From: Linanthus parryae
Taxonomy: Eukaryota; Streptophyta; Magnoliopsida; Ericales; Polemoniaceae
DNA length: 64,000 nucleotides
Assembly (NCBI GenBank): GCA_023055425.1
Contig: JALGPY010000008.1
Coordinates: forward strand, 22,355,359 to 22,419,358
Direction of reading: 5' to 3'
In this document: positions 22,122-34,499 of the stretch, in pieces
How positions within the stretch are numbered: the stretch's first letter is position 1
Layout: the number at the start of each line of letters is the position of its first letter
The notes under the pieces: generated by a model
Seen by the model: the letters and a program-made list of their open reading frames with translations, nothing else
What the model was told of the DNA's origin: nothing
The model's database searches: none
Position numbers and translations under genes: made by a program

Positions 22122-23145
22122 ATGTCTGGAGGAAGTTTTCCAATATACTTTGTGCTGCGAAATGCCGACAACAAATATTTGAGCTACGTTCACGAAGGTG
22201 GTTCATTCCACGACCTTCTCTAGTTCACTGGAGAGCAAGCTATAAGCCCATACACAAACACGAATTGGTGCCAGCCTGGCGTACAGATGGTTCGTTCCAC
22301 ATACGTTGTTGCTACAACAACAAACTGTGGATGCTAAACCCATTTTATCCTCATTCAATTGCTGCTACTGCAATCGAGCCAGACGAAGAACGATCCAAGT
22401 CACGCACCATGTTTGACCTAGTAATGACCGGTGGGGATGGTAAGCTATTCCATTCCTCCACCAACATGTATCCTTCCGTCGAACCAAACAGTCCCTCCGG
22501 AACTTTCTGTGCCCCCCACCCTGCCGGACCTGTACATAATTCTCAAGACATCATTTTTTATTTCATCGATTGGGAGTCCTTTGTGATATTGCCCGAGAGG
22601 GTCGTGTTCAAAGGGGATAACGATCGCTACCTCAGCCTCCGCTACAAGGACGTCGACCGCCCCTACTTGTCATTCGATTCTACCGACATCAATCCCCCAA
22701 CACTTCTTCTCAATCGAGTCTTTTACACTCCGGACGGAAACAACATCCGTATCAAGTCAGAATCCAACGACAAGTTTTGGAATCTGAGCCGTAGGTGGAT
22801 TTGGGCCGATGATTCCCAGAAGTATAATGATATCAGCAATTCTGACTCCTTGTTTCGGGTGGTCAATGGCCCAGGCAGCAGCAACGAGGTGGCGCTTCAG
22901 AACATGGACAATTTCAGATTCTGCCAGAGGCTAACAAAGAAAGGCAAGACAGACCGTCTCCATGCCGAAGCCACCACCATGGTCAAAGAGGCAATCCTGA
23001 AGGGGGAAGAGCCTGTTGTCTCCATGAAAATCTGGAATGTCGATTTTCACCTCGAGGAAGCAAGATTCTACGACGAAAAACTCGTTTCCGTCCTCGATAA
23101 AAAGTTCCTCAACTCAATGCTTGAGTCTACACATCATACGACGTA
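22122..23145 (+). pseudogene. Amaranthin-type lectin / aerolysin-like fusion, broken and truncated
   Basis: Remnant of a plant chimerolectin: amaranthin (agglutinin) domains that bind carbohydrate, followed by the start of an aerolysin-like domain. ATG 22122 opens amaranthin domain 1 (FVLRNADNKYLSYVHE), interrupted by an in-frame TAG at 22221 and then a frame change before 22265. From there the frame is open through the rest of domain 1 (FHIRCCYNNKLW, AIEPDEERSKSRTMFDLV) and domain 2 (VVFKGDNDRYLSLRYKDVD, IRIKSESNDKFWNLS, WIWADD). After a linker comes the beginning of the aerolysin-like part (NVDFHLEEARFYDEKLVSV). Copia-1 integrase sequence replaces the remainder from about 23145. It is non-functional as it stands. 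A short conserved intron at the frame change is possible but unlikely to rescue the stop. Confidence 0.8.
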
Positions 23146-24369
23146 TCCCACAAACTTACACTTATCCGATTTCGGCCCGAGTTTGTCTGGCTGTAAACAT
23201 TTTACATAAACATCGCAGTCCCATATCCTTATAAATGACACTGTGGGATGGCTACCACTCCACATCTCATGTGGTTTCTTCATGACTGATTTGGATGGAA
23301 CACGGTTAATGGTGAAAGCTGCACACATTAAAGCATAGCCCCAAAAGGATAACAGAAGATCTGTTTGACACATCATAGATCTCACCATGTCCAACAAGGT
23401 TCGATTCCTCCTTTCGGATACGCCATTCCATTGCGGTGTTCCGGGTGGAGTGAGTTGGGATAATATCCCACACTCTCTAAGATAATCATCAAACTCTTGG
23501 CTCAAGTTCTCACCTCCTCGATTCGATTGTAGAGCTTTGATACTTTTGCCAAGTTGCTTCTCTACTTCATTCTTAAATTCCTTGAATTTCTCAAAAGATT
23601 CGGATTTAGCCTTCATAAGGTATACAAATCCATATCTACTGAAATCATCAGTGAATGTAATGAAGTAGACATAACCACCTCTGGCAGGTGTAGCAAACGA
23701 CCCACATACATCATTATGTATGAGTGCTAATTGCTCACTAGTCCTTTCACTTTTCTTGTTGAAAGGGGACTTTGTCATCTTTCCTAATAAACAAGCCTCA
23801 CATGTCTCATATGATTCAAAATCAAATGAATCTAGAAATCCATCCTTATGGAGTCTAGATACACGTTTCTCATTTATATGGCCTAGACGACAATGCCATA
23901 GATAAGCAGGATTTAAATCATTCATTTTAATCCTTTTAATATTTATGTTATAAATTGGATAGCTTAGATCAAGGACATATAATCCACTAAATAATTGCGC
24001 ACTACAATAGTGAATACTATCAAAATAAATGGAACAACAATTGTTCTTTATTGAAATAGTAAAACCTTTCCTGTCCAAACAAGATACGAAAATAATGTTC
24101 TTACTCATAGCAGGAACATAAAAGCAATTATCTATTTCTAATACTAATCAAGAAGGCAGAGACAGCCTATACACGCCTATAGCAAATGCAGCAACTCTTG
24201 CTCCATTCCCAACGCGCAAGTCCACCTCTCCTTTTGCTAATCTTCTACTTCTACTTAAATCCTGCATATTTCGACAAATATGAGATCCACATCCAGTATC
24301 CAATAACCATGATGAAGAAGTAGTTAAATTAACATCTATAACAAAAATACCTGGTTGTTGTGGGATCAC
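23145..24369 (-). pseudogene. pol: Copia-1 protease-integrase remnant
   Basis: The protease core reads SWLLDTGCGSHICRN (catalytic D-T-G). A stop follows (LSLPS* near 24148), then an open integrase frame 24108-23134. It has the zinc module H-C (LWHCRLGHINEKRVSRL ... CEACLLGKMTKSPF), core residues (IHNDVCGSF; later LTPPGTPQWNGVSERRNRTL with the catalytic Glu) and ends at DKCKFVGY. The equivalent of the first catalytic Asp of the DDE triad reads HND here and HTD in Copia-2. The frame ends in non-homologous sequence at about 23145. Confidence 0.85.
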
Positions 24370-24419
24370 TATCCCAAGCCTTTTATCCTCCAGATACTTT
24401 GGGCAATTCTTTTTCCAGT

Positions 24420-25201
24420 GTCCAGGCTGACTGCACTAGTGACAATCACCCTTGATCACGCCTTTGGCCACGCCACCAACAGGTTTAAGAGCAGTGTCCT
24501 TAGGTTTAGCAACTTCCTTGCCGTTACCCTTGGAAGTAGTGGCAAACCTTTTACCCTTTCCTTTCTGCACCATCATTATGGCCTTGCCCTTTCCCTTGTT
24601 GATGGATTGTTCAGTTGTCCTCAACATATTGAGTAGCTCTGGCAGAGGCTTGGCGATCTCATTCATATTATAGTTCATGATGAACTGTCCATAACTATCC
24701 GGCAACGATTGCAGAATGAGATATGTGGCCAACTTTTGACCAATCGGGGACCTTAGGCGATCGAGATTCTCAAGATACCCGATCATCCGCAACACATGCG
24801 GTCCTACTGGGTTCCCTTCCGCCAAGTGACTCTTGAACAATTCCCGAGAAACTTCATACCATTCAACCCTTGCCTGCTCTTGGAAGAGCTGCTTCAAGTG
24901 TTCGATCATATCAACTGCATTCATGTTCTCATGTTGCTTCTAAATCTCAGGAGACATGGTGCAAAGCATAAGGCAGGCCACATCATTAGCATCGTCAACA
25001 TGTTTCTGATATGCCTTTAGGGCTGCAGGGGTATTATTCACTGGACCCTCTGGAACGGCTTCTTCTAGTGTGTACAGTTTCTTTTGTTTTTTAAGAACAA
25101 TTATTAAATTTCTGTACCAGTCCAGAAAGTTTGTTCCAGAAAGCTTGTCCTTCTCAAGAACAGCCCGTAGGGAGTGTGATGAATTCGATGAATTGTTTGC
25201 C
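24420..25201 (-). pseudogene. gag: Copia-1 Gag remnant
   Basis: The start MANNSSNSSHSLRAVLEKDK at 25201 is typical of plant copia Gag with the UBN2-type domain (LSGTNFLDWYRNLIIVLKKQ). There is an in-frame stop after LCTMSPEI (near 24940), a long open part to GDCH, then a stop at the zinc knuckle (C-S-Q-P-G-H-W-K-K-N-C). At least two stops plus the protease one make it non-functional. Confidence 0.85.
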
Positions 25202-26487
25202 ATTGGAATTCTACAAAAACGAGAAATATACAAGATTTTAGTATGATTTTACTGTACTCAATAATGGCTAGATTATTAAATATAGCTCCCACTATTTTTC
25301 TCGGATTAATAAACCTCCATATTAATGCGGAAAATATCTTTGTATTTTCGAGTGGGCCAAGATCCATATTTCGCCTTTTCCGAGCTTGCTTTGGCAAGTC
25401 ACCTGGAATTGGTTAGTTAGGTAGGAACCATTCCAATTACATCATATGTAACTCTTGGTTCAATTGGGCAAATAACCATTATTTATCCATCCCCATGGAT
25501 AATCCCAATTGTATGCCTCTAGGTTCTTTTAATCTTATTAAATCTACCTAGTTGTGTCCAACCTCTTACTTAAACAATTGCACATTGTTACGTGTCATCG
25601 CATCTAATCACGATAAACCATGTTGCCATACTTTGGCACGCACAACCATGGGATATAGTGATCATGATGAGTGTTTAAATAACGAGAAGGCATAAACACG
25701 ATATTTTGATTGAGGGATTTGCCTTTCAATTTTAATTTGTATTGTTGATCCATATCAACATGATCTATATGTTTGAGTTTTGGGAAGAACTCCAAATCAT
25801 AGATCCGGGTTGTCTAATTTTCTTATTATCCTAAGCGCATGCATCAACCATACACCAATCACAAAATAATAAGACGATAAAATAAACAACCACAATACAA
25901 TAAAATAAACGTGATGTAGATATGGCTTTTCTAGACTAAGATATTACCAAGCCAATGAGAATATCTATGAACCCTAAAATAGATCACATCACCATGCGCT
26001 TCCATCTTTTGGTCCATCCTTCATAGTTTTGTGGAATGCTCCATGCTCCATCTCCATGGCTCCAATGTCTTTTGGCTTCTTTTCTTCAATCTTGACTAAC
26101 AATCTATTTTATCTAGCTACACCTATACTAAATAAAATAAATCTCACAAGTTGAGAAATAAACGGCTCGCAGGCCGTAAGCCTTAATTAACTATTACATT
26201 AATTGGTCAGCTCGCAGGCCGTAAAACAAACCACAAAACAAACATTCACACACAAACCACAACCTAGGGCCATATCCAACCACCATGTGAATAGCACATA
26301 AACAGTTAAAATCAATTTAACGCGCTTGTTCAATTTTAATTATTTTGGAAGAAGTAGGGTCAAAACAATCCAAAAAGAACTTCCCAAAGCCCTATTGGAT
26401 CACACACGGTCCTGGGGCCCAGCCTAGCCCAAGCCGCCGGTCCCCCCGGTCGCGTCTAGGCCTGGTCGGCCCTTAGGCCGTGCGTGG
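25202..26487 (-). other. Copia-1 leader, 3' part
   Basis: Untranslated leader between the gag start and the nested insertion. It holds two copies of GCTCGCAGGCCGTAA (about 26166 and 26211). GC content rises sharply near 26410-26480. The last five bases, CGTGG, are the target copy of the nested element. No gene was found. Confidence 0.6.
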
Positions 26488-28093
26488 TGACGCGAATTGT
26501 TAACGCTCTTAAACGCAAGTATACGGTCAAGTAGTAAGTGGAGTATTTTACGACTCCGAGTATCGAACACAAGGGAATTAGACGATTATAAGCTAATTAA
26601 GAATCAATTAAAAGATACCTAAGTAACCGGTAAGAAGTGGTTTGATTTTGAAAGTTCGTCGCCCACAAACAAGCGACTTAAAATTAAATAACACCTAAGC
26701 TAAGTATTTTTTTATGATTTTAAGTTTAAAAGAAAATAATTGTGTTTGATACGATTATGGAGAAGAACTATATAATCTAGGATCCCTAGGGGTGAATATG
26801 ATTTCTGGACTAAGCTTAAGACACACTAGTTATGATTGACTATACCGGGTTACACTCATTACACTCTTCTATCGATCTCATGTAAAAAAAAATTACTGTT
26901 AACTTAGGGTCCTTTCGGTCCACCTACGCTTACCGTTCCACTCTAGTTGGCTTGTTAGGTCTGCTCACCGGGTCCTATCGGTCCACCGCTTTCACTAAAA
27001 CCTAACCAATCCCAAGCGAAACAACCAACACTCGGTCACTCAAGTTCTTTTCTCCTCTCGGTCTCCAAGAACTACAAGAATGTCAATTGCGTTCTTAACA
27101 CACCCGGATTAGTTCACTATCGTGCAACCAAAAGGGTAACTAGCATGCTACGGGTGATCAAACCAAGCACACATATAACTACGACCAAGAACACAATGAA
27201 TAAATCAAACATAAACATAGAATTAAGCTAAAGCATGAATCAAGTCAAAATCCGGAAAAATCCTAATCCAAAACCCTAGTTCTCCATAGATTTTCTAGAA
27301 AAGAGAAGTTTATCTAGACATAATCTTGTTTAACATAGTCAAAATATCCATAATCATAGGAGAAAGATGAAGAAGATGATATCAAACGCTAACATCTTCA
27401 AAGATTGATGATCTTCGCGTTCCAAGCTTCGTCCCCAATCTTCTCTTGCTCCACGGTGCTCCTCAATGTGCGTCCCCCTCCAAAAGACATGAATTTCCCC
27501 TCTCTTAGGTCTGCTGTGGCATTTTTTACCAGCTGGACACGATTTTTAATGTGATTTTGCCGAAATTGCACTTCAGCCCCTCCAGTTTGTAATTCCCGGA
27601 CAGAATTATTTGCTGATCTTGCGCGGGCTGTATCTCCCTCATACGGACTCGTCTTTGGGCCTACCATATATCGTTGGAAAGCTACGGATGTATAATTTCC
27701 AATGCCGCAGGCCTTGCTCCAAAATTATTTATAGACTTTCCTGAGTATCGAAAAGAGTGCAGGCTGGTCCTGTGTGACTTTTCCAACTTTGCTTCGTTTT
27801 TGCGTCTCCTTTTCTCCTATTCATCTAGCTTCACTCCAAGCATATCCAAGCATCTCATAAGCTCCAATGCCCCTATTTTACCTGAGATACACAACACTAA
27901 ATAACCCGTGCAAATATCATTGAAAATATGAGAGAAAACATGCACAAATAGGCTAGAAACACAACTTTTCACTCTTAGGCTTGTAAGTCATCAATTCCAC
28001 ATATTAACGCACATATAACATATACATCATGTGAAATAAGACTATTACAAGTAATATGTAAGTATAAAAATAACTCATAAAAGAGAGTTATCA
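26488..28093 (-). repeat. 3' LTR (element orientation) of the gag-protease gypsy
   Basis: 1,606 bp starting TGACGCGAATTGTTAACGC on the plus strand and ending GAGAGTTATCA. Several percent diverged from its partner judging from the first 100 bases, so this element is older than the Tat element nested in it. Confidence 0.9.
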
Positions 28094-31000
28094 AATACCC
28101 CCACACTTACCTTTTGCTCGTCCCGAGCAACAAATCAAAATCCAACCACATCCTCACTTCATCCCACCACCACCAACAAGATATAAGCCAAGACAATTGC
28201 ATATTATTCGAAACACCGTTGCATACAAATCTTAACTAGCCGACTCAATACAAACAAAGACTCAATACATGACTCAACGATGCAACAATATGATGCAATG
28301 CAATACTACGACTTGATTCTAAATAAACGCAACTATACACAAACGCAATTTTTTTTCTTTTTGGGTGAGGTCGAGCAATCACACACTCATCAGACATATC
28401 CCTAGTGCTTACCATCCGAGCTATTTATCCACGGGTTAAAACTGTTGACGGCTTAGGACGGGTGGGATAGGCTATTTAGAAGTGTAGTCCTTGACGTCAT
28501 GATATTCTTACCTAACCCGTTTCTCACACTCCCTCACCGAAATTCAAGGAACCCAACCGAATCTCACCTACTCCGGCCCTCGTTCCCTCAATCCCGGTGC
28601 AACGCCGTTCTCGCGGCCACAAATGTGAAAGAATGTCAGAAAGAATCATAGCTAATCTCCTCGGTTCCCTTGCAATTGCCAAAACACGCTCATTTATTTC
28701 CTTTTCTTTCCTTTCATTATCTCTTTTTTTTCTTCTATCTCTCTCTTTTCTTTTTTCATTTTCTCACTTCCCACAAATAATCAACACATGGAGCACAAGT
28801 AATACTGAATGAACCCGACGAAATAAAAATATCATGTAGATGACGTGGGGGTGCAATGTGTCAAATTAAAGAGATATAATAATAATCGTCGACACCCCCA
28901 CACTCGATGTAAACCAACTCACACAATCTAGTAGTCAAAGTGATACGTGCTATCCAACCGATCGTCCTCATCACCTAAGATATAGAGAATAACATGAAAA
29001 ACTAGCACGTTCTCTTATAATATCAATCAAACCCACCCCATATTGTGAGAAAAGAATGTCACACACTACGACACTCCACCTGTGATCATGGTGTAAGGAC
29101 ACGATTCACCGCTTCACCGAAGTGTGTTGCCGTCTCTAACTCACCCTCACATCCCCTCGTAAGACAAAACCTGTAAGAGTATCCACAACGAATGTATCAA
29201 ATCAGCACACCCTCATCGAACCTCCCTAACTCGACTCCCTCTATCATGACGCATAGGAAAGGGCCATTCTAAAAAGTGATGAAAGTCACAATGAAAGGCT
29301 TCCTAGGCTAGAGGCTGTGAATAAAAGGGGTAAATGGATCGAAGAGGGTAACTAGTGGACCTAGGCTGTGAGACAGGACGTGAGGTCCCCATAAAAGTCA
29401 CTCGCACGACTGTTCCGTTTCCACTAGGAGGAGGGTTGACGACTACCTAAATGACGGCGGTGTAATACTAGTAGGATATCTAAGTCTAAGAGAGAGTTAC
29501 TTGCATTTCTAGTGTGCATCAGCTCTATAAGTCTTCCTACTCCAGATTCTCGCATCTCTGCCTCACTTCGGATCTTCATACTCCTAGGGAATTCTATCAT
29601 TAAGCCCTCGCCAAGTTCAACTCATTTTGATTGCCCTTTCTCTTAAAAATTCAATTTTTAAATTTTCTGGATTTTTCATTTTTTTTGACTAATTCCTACT
29701 CTATATGCAAGGCCAGACAAGAAAGAAGACTCGAAACTGACTCATTTCGGGTAGGTGGACTCAATTAAATAAATGTGAAAAAATCAAACAACAAACACAT
29801 ATATACACCGCTAATAACATCACAGTACGACACTATAAATAGACACGACATGGACCACGGATACGACACAATACGAACTAACAATCTACATGCTGACAGG
29901 TTAATGCAAACACGGACTGGCTAGTCAAGACTAAAAATCCCCCCACACTAGATTGCGTCGTTGTCCTCAACGAATTTAGAGACTAATCAAGAGGACTCGA
30001 CAATTCTAATGCGAGGGGCGGTGAATCTACTCAGGACCCCCATCATCCTCATGCATCAACTACTTTCTGTTTCTTCCTACAGTCAGACTCAGACGCCTTA
30101 ATCCTCAACAATTTCATTGCACAAAAAGTAGCAATTCAAATTAGATATTATATTCGCTACGTGCACGTGACAAGGAGTGTAGACAAAATTGACCAATTAA
30201 GCGCAAATTTCAGGTGAATCCAGCAAACAGTTCAACAAATCTTATATAAGTGCCTAAACTCAATTAAAATAGAGAATTTAGTGATACCTGAAGCCTTAGA
30301 GTTCCATTCTGACGGGGCTTGATCGACAAAATCAGTCAAGAAAACCGTACGGTCGAGTGATTTTTCGATAACTTTCGCGATGTGAAATTTTTAGCTCAAC
30401 AACTTCTCCTCGTCGCCCCTGTCACAACCCCGCAAACGGTTTGCTCTAATTCACACCGGTTGAGAACGAATTGACAGATTTGTGTGAGAAAACCCTAGAT
30501 TTTACACTGCCTACACCTTTCACCACCTCATAGACCATCTCAACACCACTGTCACCATCGACAACCAAAATTCAAATTGACCTCCATAGCACAGCCACGA
30601 CCTTCAGTCCTCTCCATGAATACCACACCCAATCACCAAACAAAAACACATAGCAGCCTCCGTCAATTACCCGAATTTTTACACCAAAAAGCCAGCAACT
30701 ACCTCCTCAACTCTCTGCGTATCACAAAACATTCACCTGAACCACCATTAACTGACCTGAAACAACCACCTGTTCCGCATAAATCCACCAGCAGCAACAT
30801 ATCAGAATTAAAAAGAAGCAGAGAGGAGAGATTGGGATAGGATTTCGCACGAAATCCTCGCTGATTCTTCAAAATCTCAATCCGGAGGTCGTAGATGATG
30901 CTGAGCCCAGCGGAACCCACCAAAATACGGCGATTTTCCGATCAGTTCATGTTCTTGAGGCGGTCTCTGCGTTCCTTGAAGCTCTGTCGTGGTTTTGGCG

Positions 31001-31657
31001 ATCAGAACCTCCAACGCTGTTTGATGCAGCGCCGTTGTAGCCCCCCAATCTGGTCGGCGTTGATTAGCCGAGAAGAAACCACAAATTCACGCCGAATTCC
31101 AGTAGATTTTTCGATCAATAGAGTCCTGGAGGAGAGCCTGTCGTGGGTCTGCGAACAAAAATTCCTCCAACGCCGCTTGATTTGTGCGTGTTTCTCCTTT
31201 TCTTTTTCTTCTTTGTTTTTCTTTTGTTTTTCATTTAAAATGGGAAAAGACAGAATTGCCCCTGTCTAATGAAGCAACGTTGGGAAAGAACAAGCTGATC
31301 TTGTGATCAGCACTTTGGTCACACGATCACCTATTTTGATCCTGAGTAAACTTCAGAATTTATGAACTCAAATTCCGTGATTAGTAAGTCGCTTTCTCGA
31401 GTTTTTGTGCGTTTCTTCCACGTGCATCTAGAAAGGGAGCCCGAACCGTGTCTCCAACCTGTATGCCTGCCACGACTCAATTAAAATGTCAGATTCTCAC
31501 TCTGTTACCCCCTCAGATAACAAAACGGTATTAAAAACACACACGACAGTATTTAAAAACACAATCTCTACACTAAAGCAAACAAATACGTTGGGTTGCC
31601 TCCCAACAAGCGCTTGTAATTTACGGTCGACGGCCCGACCCAGTTACCTCTGCCACC
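28094..31657 (-). other. Non-coding internal region of the gag-protease gypsy
   Basis: No pol domains or conserved frames. It includes the polypurine tract (28094-28107), a pyrimidine-rich run (28690-28770), several poly-C/poly-A blocks, and a GC-richer segment at 30480-31270 that looks gene-like (AAAACCCTAGATTT, open plus-strand stretches) but matches nothing I recognise. Near 31590 the hairpin TTGGGTTGCCTCCCAA occurs, a motif often seen downstream of gag-pol in plant gypsy elements. Confidence 0.5.
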
Positions 31658-33780
31658 TCACGAGGGTGGTCTGGCACATTGTGCCGCTTCCAGCTTAGCT
31701 TTCCTGTGTTGGATTTGAAGAAATGCTTCATGTGCGTGCACCACTGATGGCTTATTTCTTTCCCCGTAATCAGGTGGATCCCCTTGCGACAACTCTGAAA
31801 TTTGGTGCTTCACTTGTACAGCAAATGGCACCCCTAACTGATACTCCCATGAACACTGGGGTGACGGTTTGAAGACCCGAAAAGTCTCCATGTCATCATG
31901 TACCCTCATATCAGTTCTCCATTCTCTACGTTAATGAGATAACGACCAGTCGCCAAGAATGGCCTACCCAGAATTAGCGGAACATCACCTACTGGCATAT
32001 CCAATATAACAAAATCAGCCGGAATGATCAGACTTCCGACCCTCACTAGCACATCTTTAACCATCCCACATGCTTTCTTAGATGATTTTTCTGCAAATTG
32101 GAGTGTGATCCAGGTTTCCGGAGGCTTCCCCACACTTAGCTTTTTGAATACCGATAATGGCATCAAATTCACGCTCGCTCCCAAATCACATAGAGCCCTT
32201 CCAATGTAGGCGTCACCCAGTGTAGCTTCAATGACAAAACTACCCGGATCCTTCTTTTTCTTGGGCAGCCCATGCAAAACACATGAACTAACCTGTTCAT
32301 TTAGGTTCACTCTCTGGAACTCATCCACTGATTTCTTTCCAAGAACTGCATCTTTAATAAACCTTGCATATTTCGGCATCTTTTGAAGTGCCTCAATCAA
32401 GGGGATATTAATATGCAATTTAGAAAATACGTTCAAAAAGCACTTGTATTCCTCAAAATCATCCTTATTCTTCCTAGTACGTAATGGAAATGGTAGTTCT
32501 AAACAAGAAGGAGAAGATGGAAGTGGTACCTCAGTAGATTTCTCTGCATCCTGGTGAATCATGCCCTTTGATTGGGGGATCATGACAGGTTTCTTCTCAG
32601 AATCGAAGACTTCATGTTCCTTTGCCTTTGAGGCTTCCGCTCTGGCATGACTCAGATATGGAGAATCTGTAAGTGAAATACCACTTCGAGTGGTGATGGC
32701 TTGAGCCTGTCCCTCTGATGTGTGAAGAATGCTACCCAGTGCTCTTTGTTCAAGTTGTTCCTTTAGATATTTTATTTCTGCTTGAGCCACTTGAAGTGAA
32801 ATTACTACAGAGCTGACCTGTGTGGACATGTTCGTCATGTGCTGAGCCATTGTCTTTATTATCCCTGTCATCTCGGTCAACTCAGAAGGTGGTACTGGCT
32901 GCTGCTGATGCATCTCTGGACCATTTATATCGTGCACTACCTCCATTGCATTCACTTGAATAGTGTTATAAGCCATCTTTTCATCTCTTACCAGTTCCAT
33001 GTGCCTGTACTGGTAATCCATGTTCTCTTCTTGCTGAACCAAGCATCTCATCAATGCATATGCCCCTTCATGATCACAGTTAAATAAGAAGTTTCCCCCA
33101 CCTTCTATATCCATCTTGTCTCTATTGGGCTGTCCAAGTGAATCATAGAAGACCTGGATTAACTGTGGCTTGTCAATACCATGGTTGGGACATCTACGTA
33201 GCAAATGATTGAAGCGATGCCATGCTTTAACAAGTGATTCATCCTGATTCTGCCTGAACATCCAGATCTCATTCTGAAGCTGAATCACACGTGAGATAGG
33301 ATAGAACTTACTCATGAACCGTGCGACACACTCTTCCCACGTTTTGATTGAACAGGATGGCATAGAGTCCAGCCAATCCATAGCAGCTCCCTTGAGACAA
33401 TGAGGAAAGAGCATCAGTTTGAGCGCTTCAGATGTGACCCCACTATATCGGATTAGCCCACAGTGGCTCTGAAATCTCCCAATGAATGCATGTGGGTCTT
33501 CCTCGTCTGTCCCAGCAAAAATGCACTGATTCTGAGAAAATTGAATTGTTCCCAGCTTGAGACAGAAGGTTTCTGCCTGAATTGGTGGCACCACAACTAC
33601 TGGCTCCCTTCCTTGAAGATCCGCCTCAAATGCGTGGATTATTGCTTTCCCTGAACGATTATATGGCATTGAGGTCGGGTGCGGTCTTGATGTTGCTGCC
33701 AGTGCTTTCTCAACAGCTTCAGCCACCAAAGCTTGTAGCTGCTCAGTGGTGAGGCTAATCTGCCCTTGTCCTTCCGCCAT
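31658..33780 (-). CDS. gag: Gag-protease polyprotein of the non-autonomous gypsy
   Basis: Start ATG 33780 (MAEGQGQISLTTEQLQALVA). Upstream residues in the same frame come from the Tat LTR and leader and are excluded. The main frame is 624 residues to 31906. It contains a gypsy Gag (retrotransposon_gag) domain at about 110-260 (FIGRFQSHCGLIRYSGV, LFPHCLKGAAMDWLDSMP, MSKFYPISRVIQLQNEI, KAWHRFNHLLRRCPNHGI). There is a Gln-rich coiled section near 340-390, no zinc knuckle, and an aspartic protease at about 540-624 (RALCDLGASVNLMPLSVFKK, with D-L-G-A in place of D-S/T-G; PLILGRPFLATGR). A frame change at 31906 leads into MRVHDDMETFRVFK, the protease tail, ending at 31658. There is no RT after it. 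Confidence 0.85.
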
Positions 33781-33832
33781 AGCTACCTGAGAAAACAACA
33801 CTAGAACACCCGTGAGGTAAACAGATACTAAC

Positions 33833-34459
33833 TGTAGATAGTGCTTTCTGAGCTGACAGATCTTGGCCACGTGGCAACCATCCAGCACACCATATTGTGC
33901 TCCACACACACTGGATCACCAGCCAAGCTGATCCATGTGGGGGCTGCGAGACAGAGCCATCGCATACCACTGCACGGGACTTGTAGGGACTTAGTGGTTT
34001 GGAGGCTAGAGTAAGCCCTGTCGCGTGCGAGCCAAGCCCGCACGCGACCTTTAGTAACTGTTTTGAGAGATTTATGGCACGAGCTCCATAAACCCGGTCA
34101 ATCCGGTCAAACCCGGTCAACCTCGTAACGGTTCCGGTATTCGCGCACCACGTGCTGTAACGGTCCCTATATACTCGGACGAACGTGCCGTTATGGTTAA
34201 GCTAATTAAGCCTCCATCAATGGGCGCATTAACCACACTACAACGGTCACGTTCTCTGCTATATATAGGACGTTAACCTTTCCATACAAAGGAGAACACA
34301 CTTGCCATACGCGGAAGCTCTGCCAAACCTCTGTCTCTCTCTCAGACATTACTACTGCCTTACTCTCTCCCTACACACAACCCCACTCTTCCTGTGCGAT
34401 CCTCGATCCTCTACATACGGTGTACACGGAGGTCTCCCCGTCGGAATCGCTTGTGCACA
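33833..34459 (+). repeat. 5' LTR of the Tat element
   Basis: 627 bp. A TATA-like CTATATATAGG at about 34259-34269 lies some 30 bp before CTTTCCATACAAAGGAGAAC, a likely transcription start region; the same sequence is in the 3' LTR. Confidence 0.9.
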
Positions 34460-34499
34460 TTTTGGTGAACCCGACGTGAACTTACCAGCAAAAGCAACC

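Noticed and set aside
27398..27667. 89-codon minus-strand frame, almost the same as one at 49989-50258
   Set aside because: Both lie at the same place in the two LTRs of one element. Their similarity comes from LTR duplication and is not evidence of a gene.
33781..33909. N-terminal extension of the gypsy Gag frame up to 33909
   Set aside because: Its codons come from the Tat LTR and the split leader. The Gag start is ATG 33780.
34302..34499. Open frame running from the Tat 5' LTR into gag
   Set aside because: It crosses the LTR end and primer site. The typical start MSQEDDIS at 34500 is used instead.
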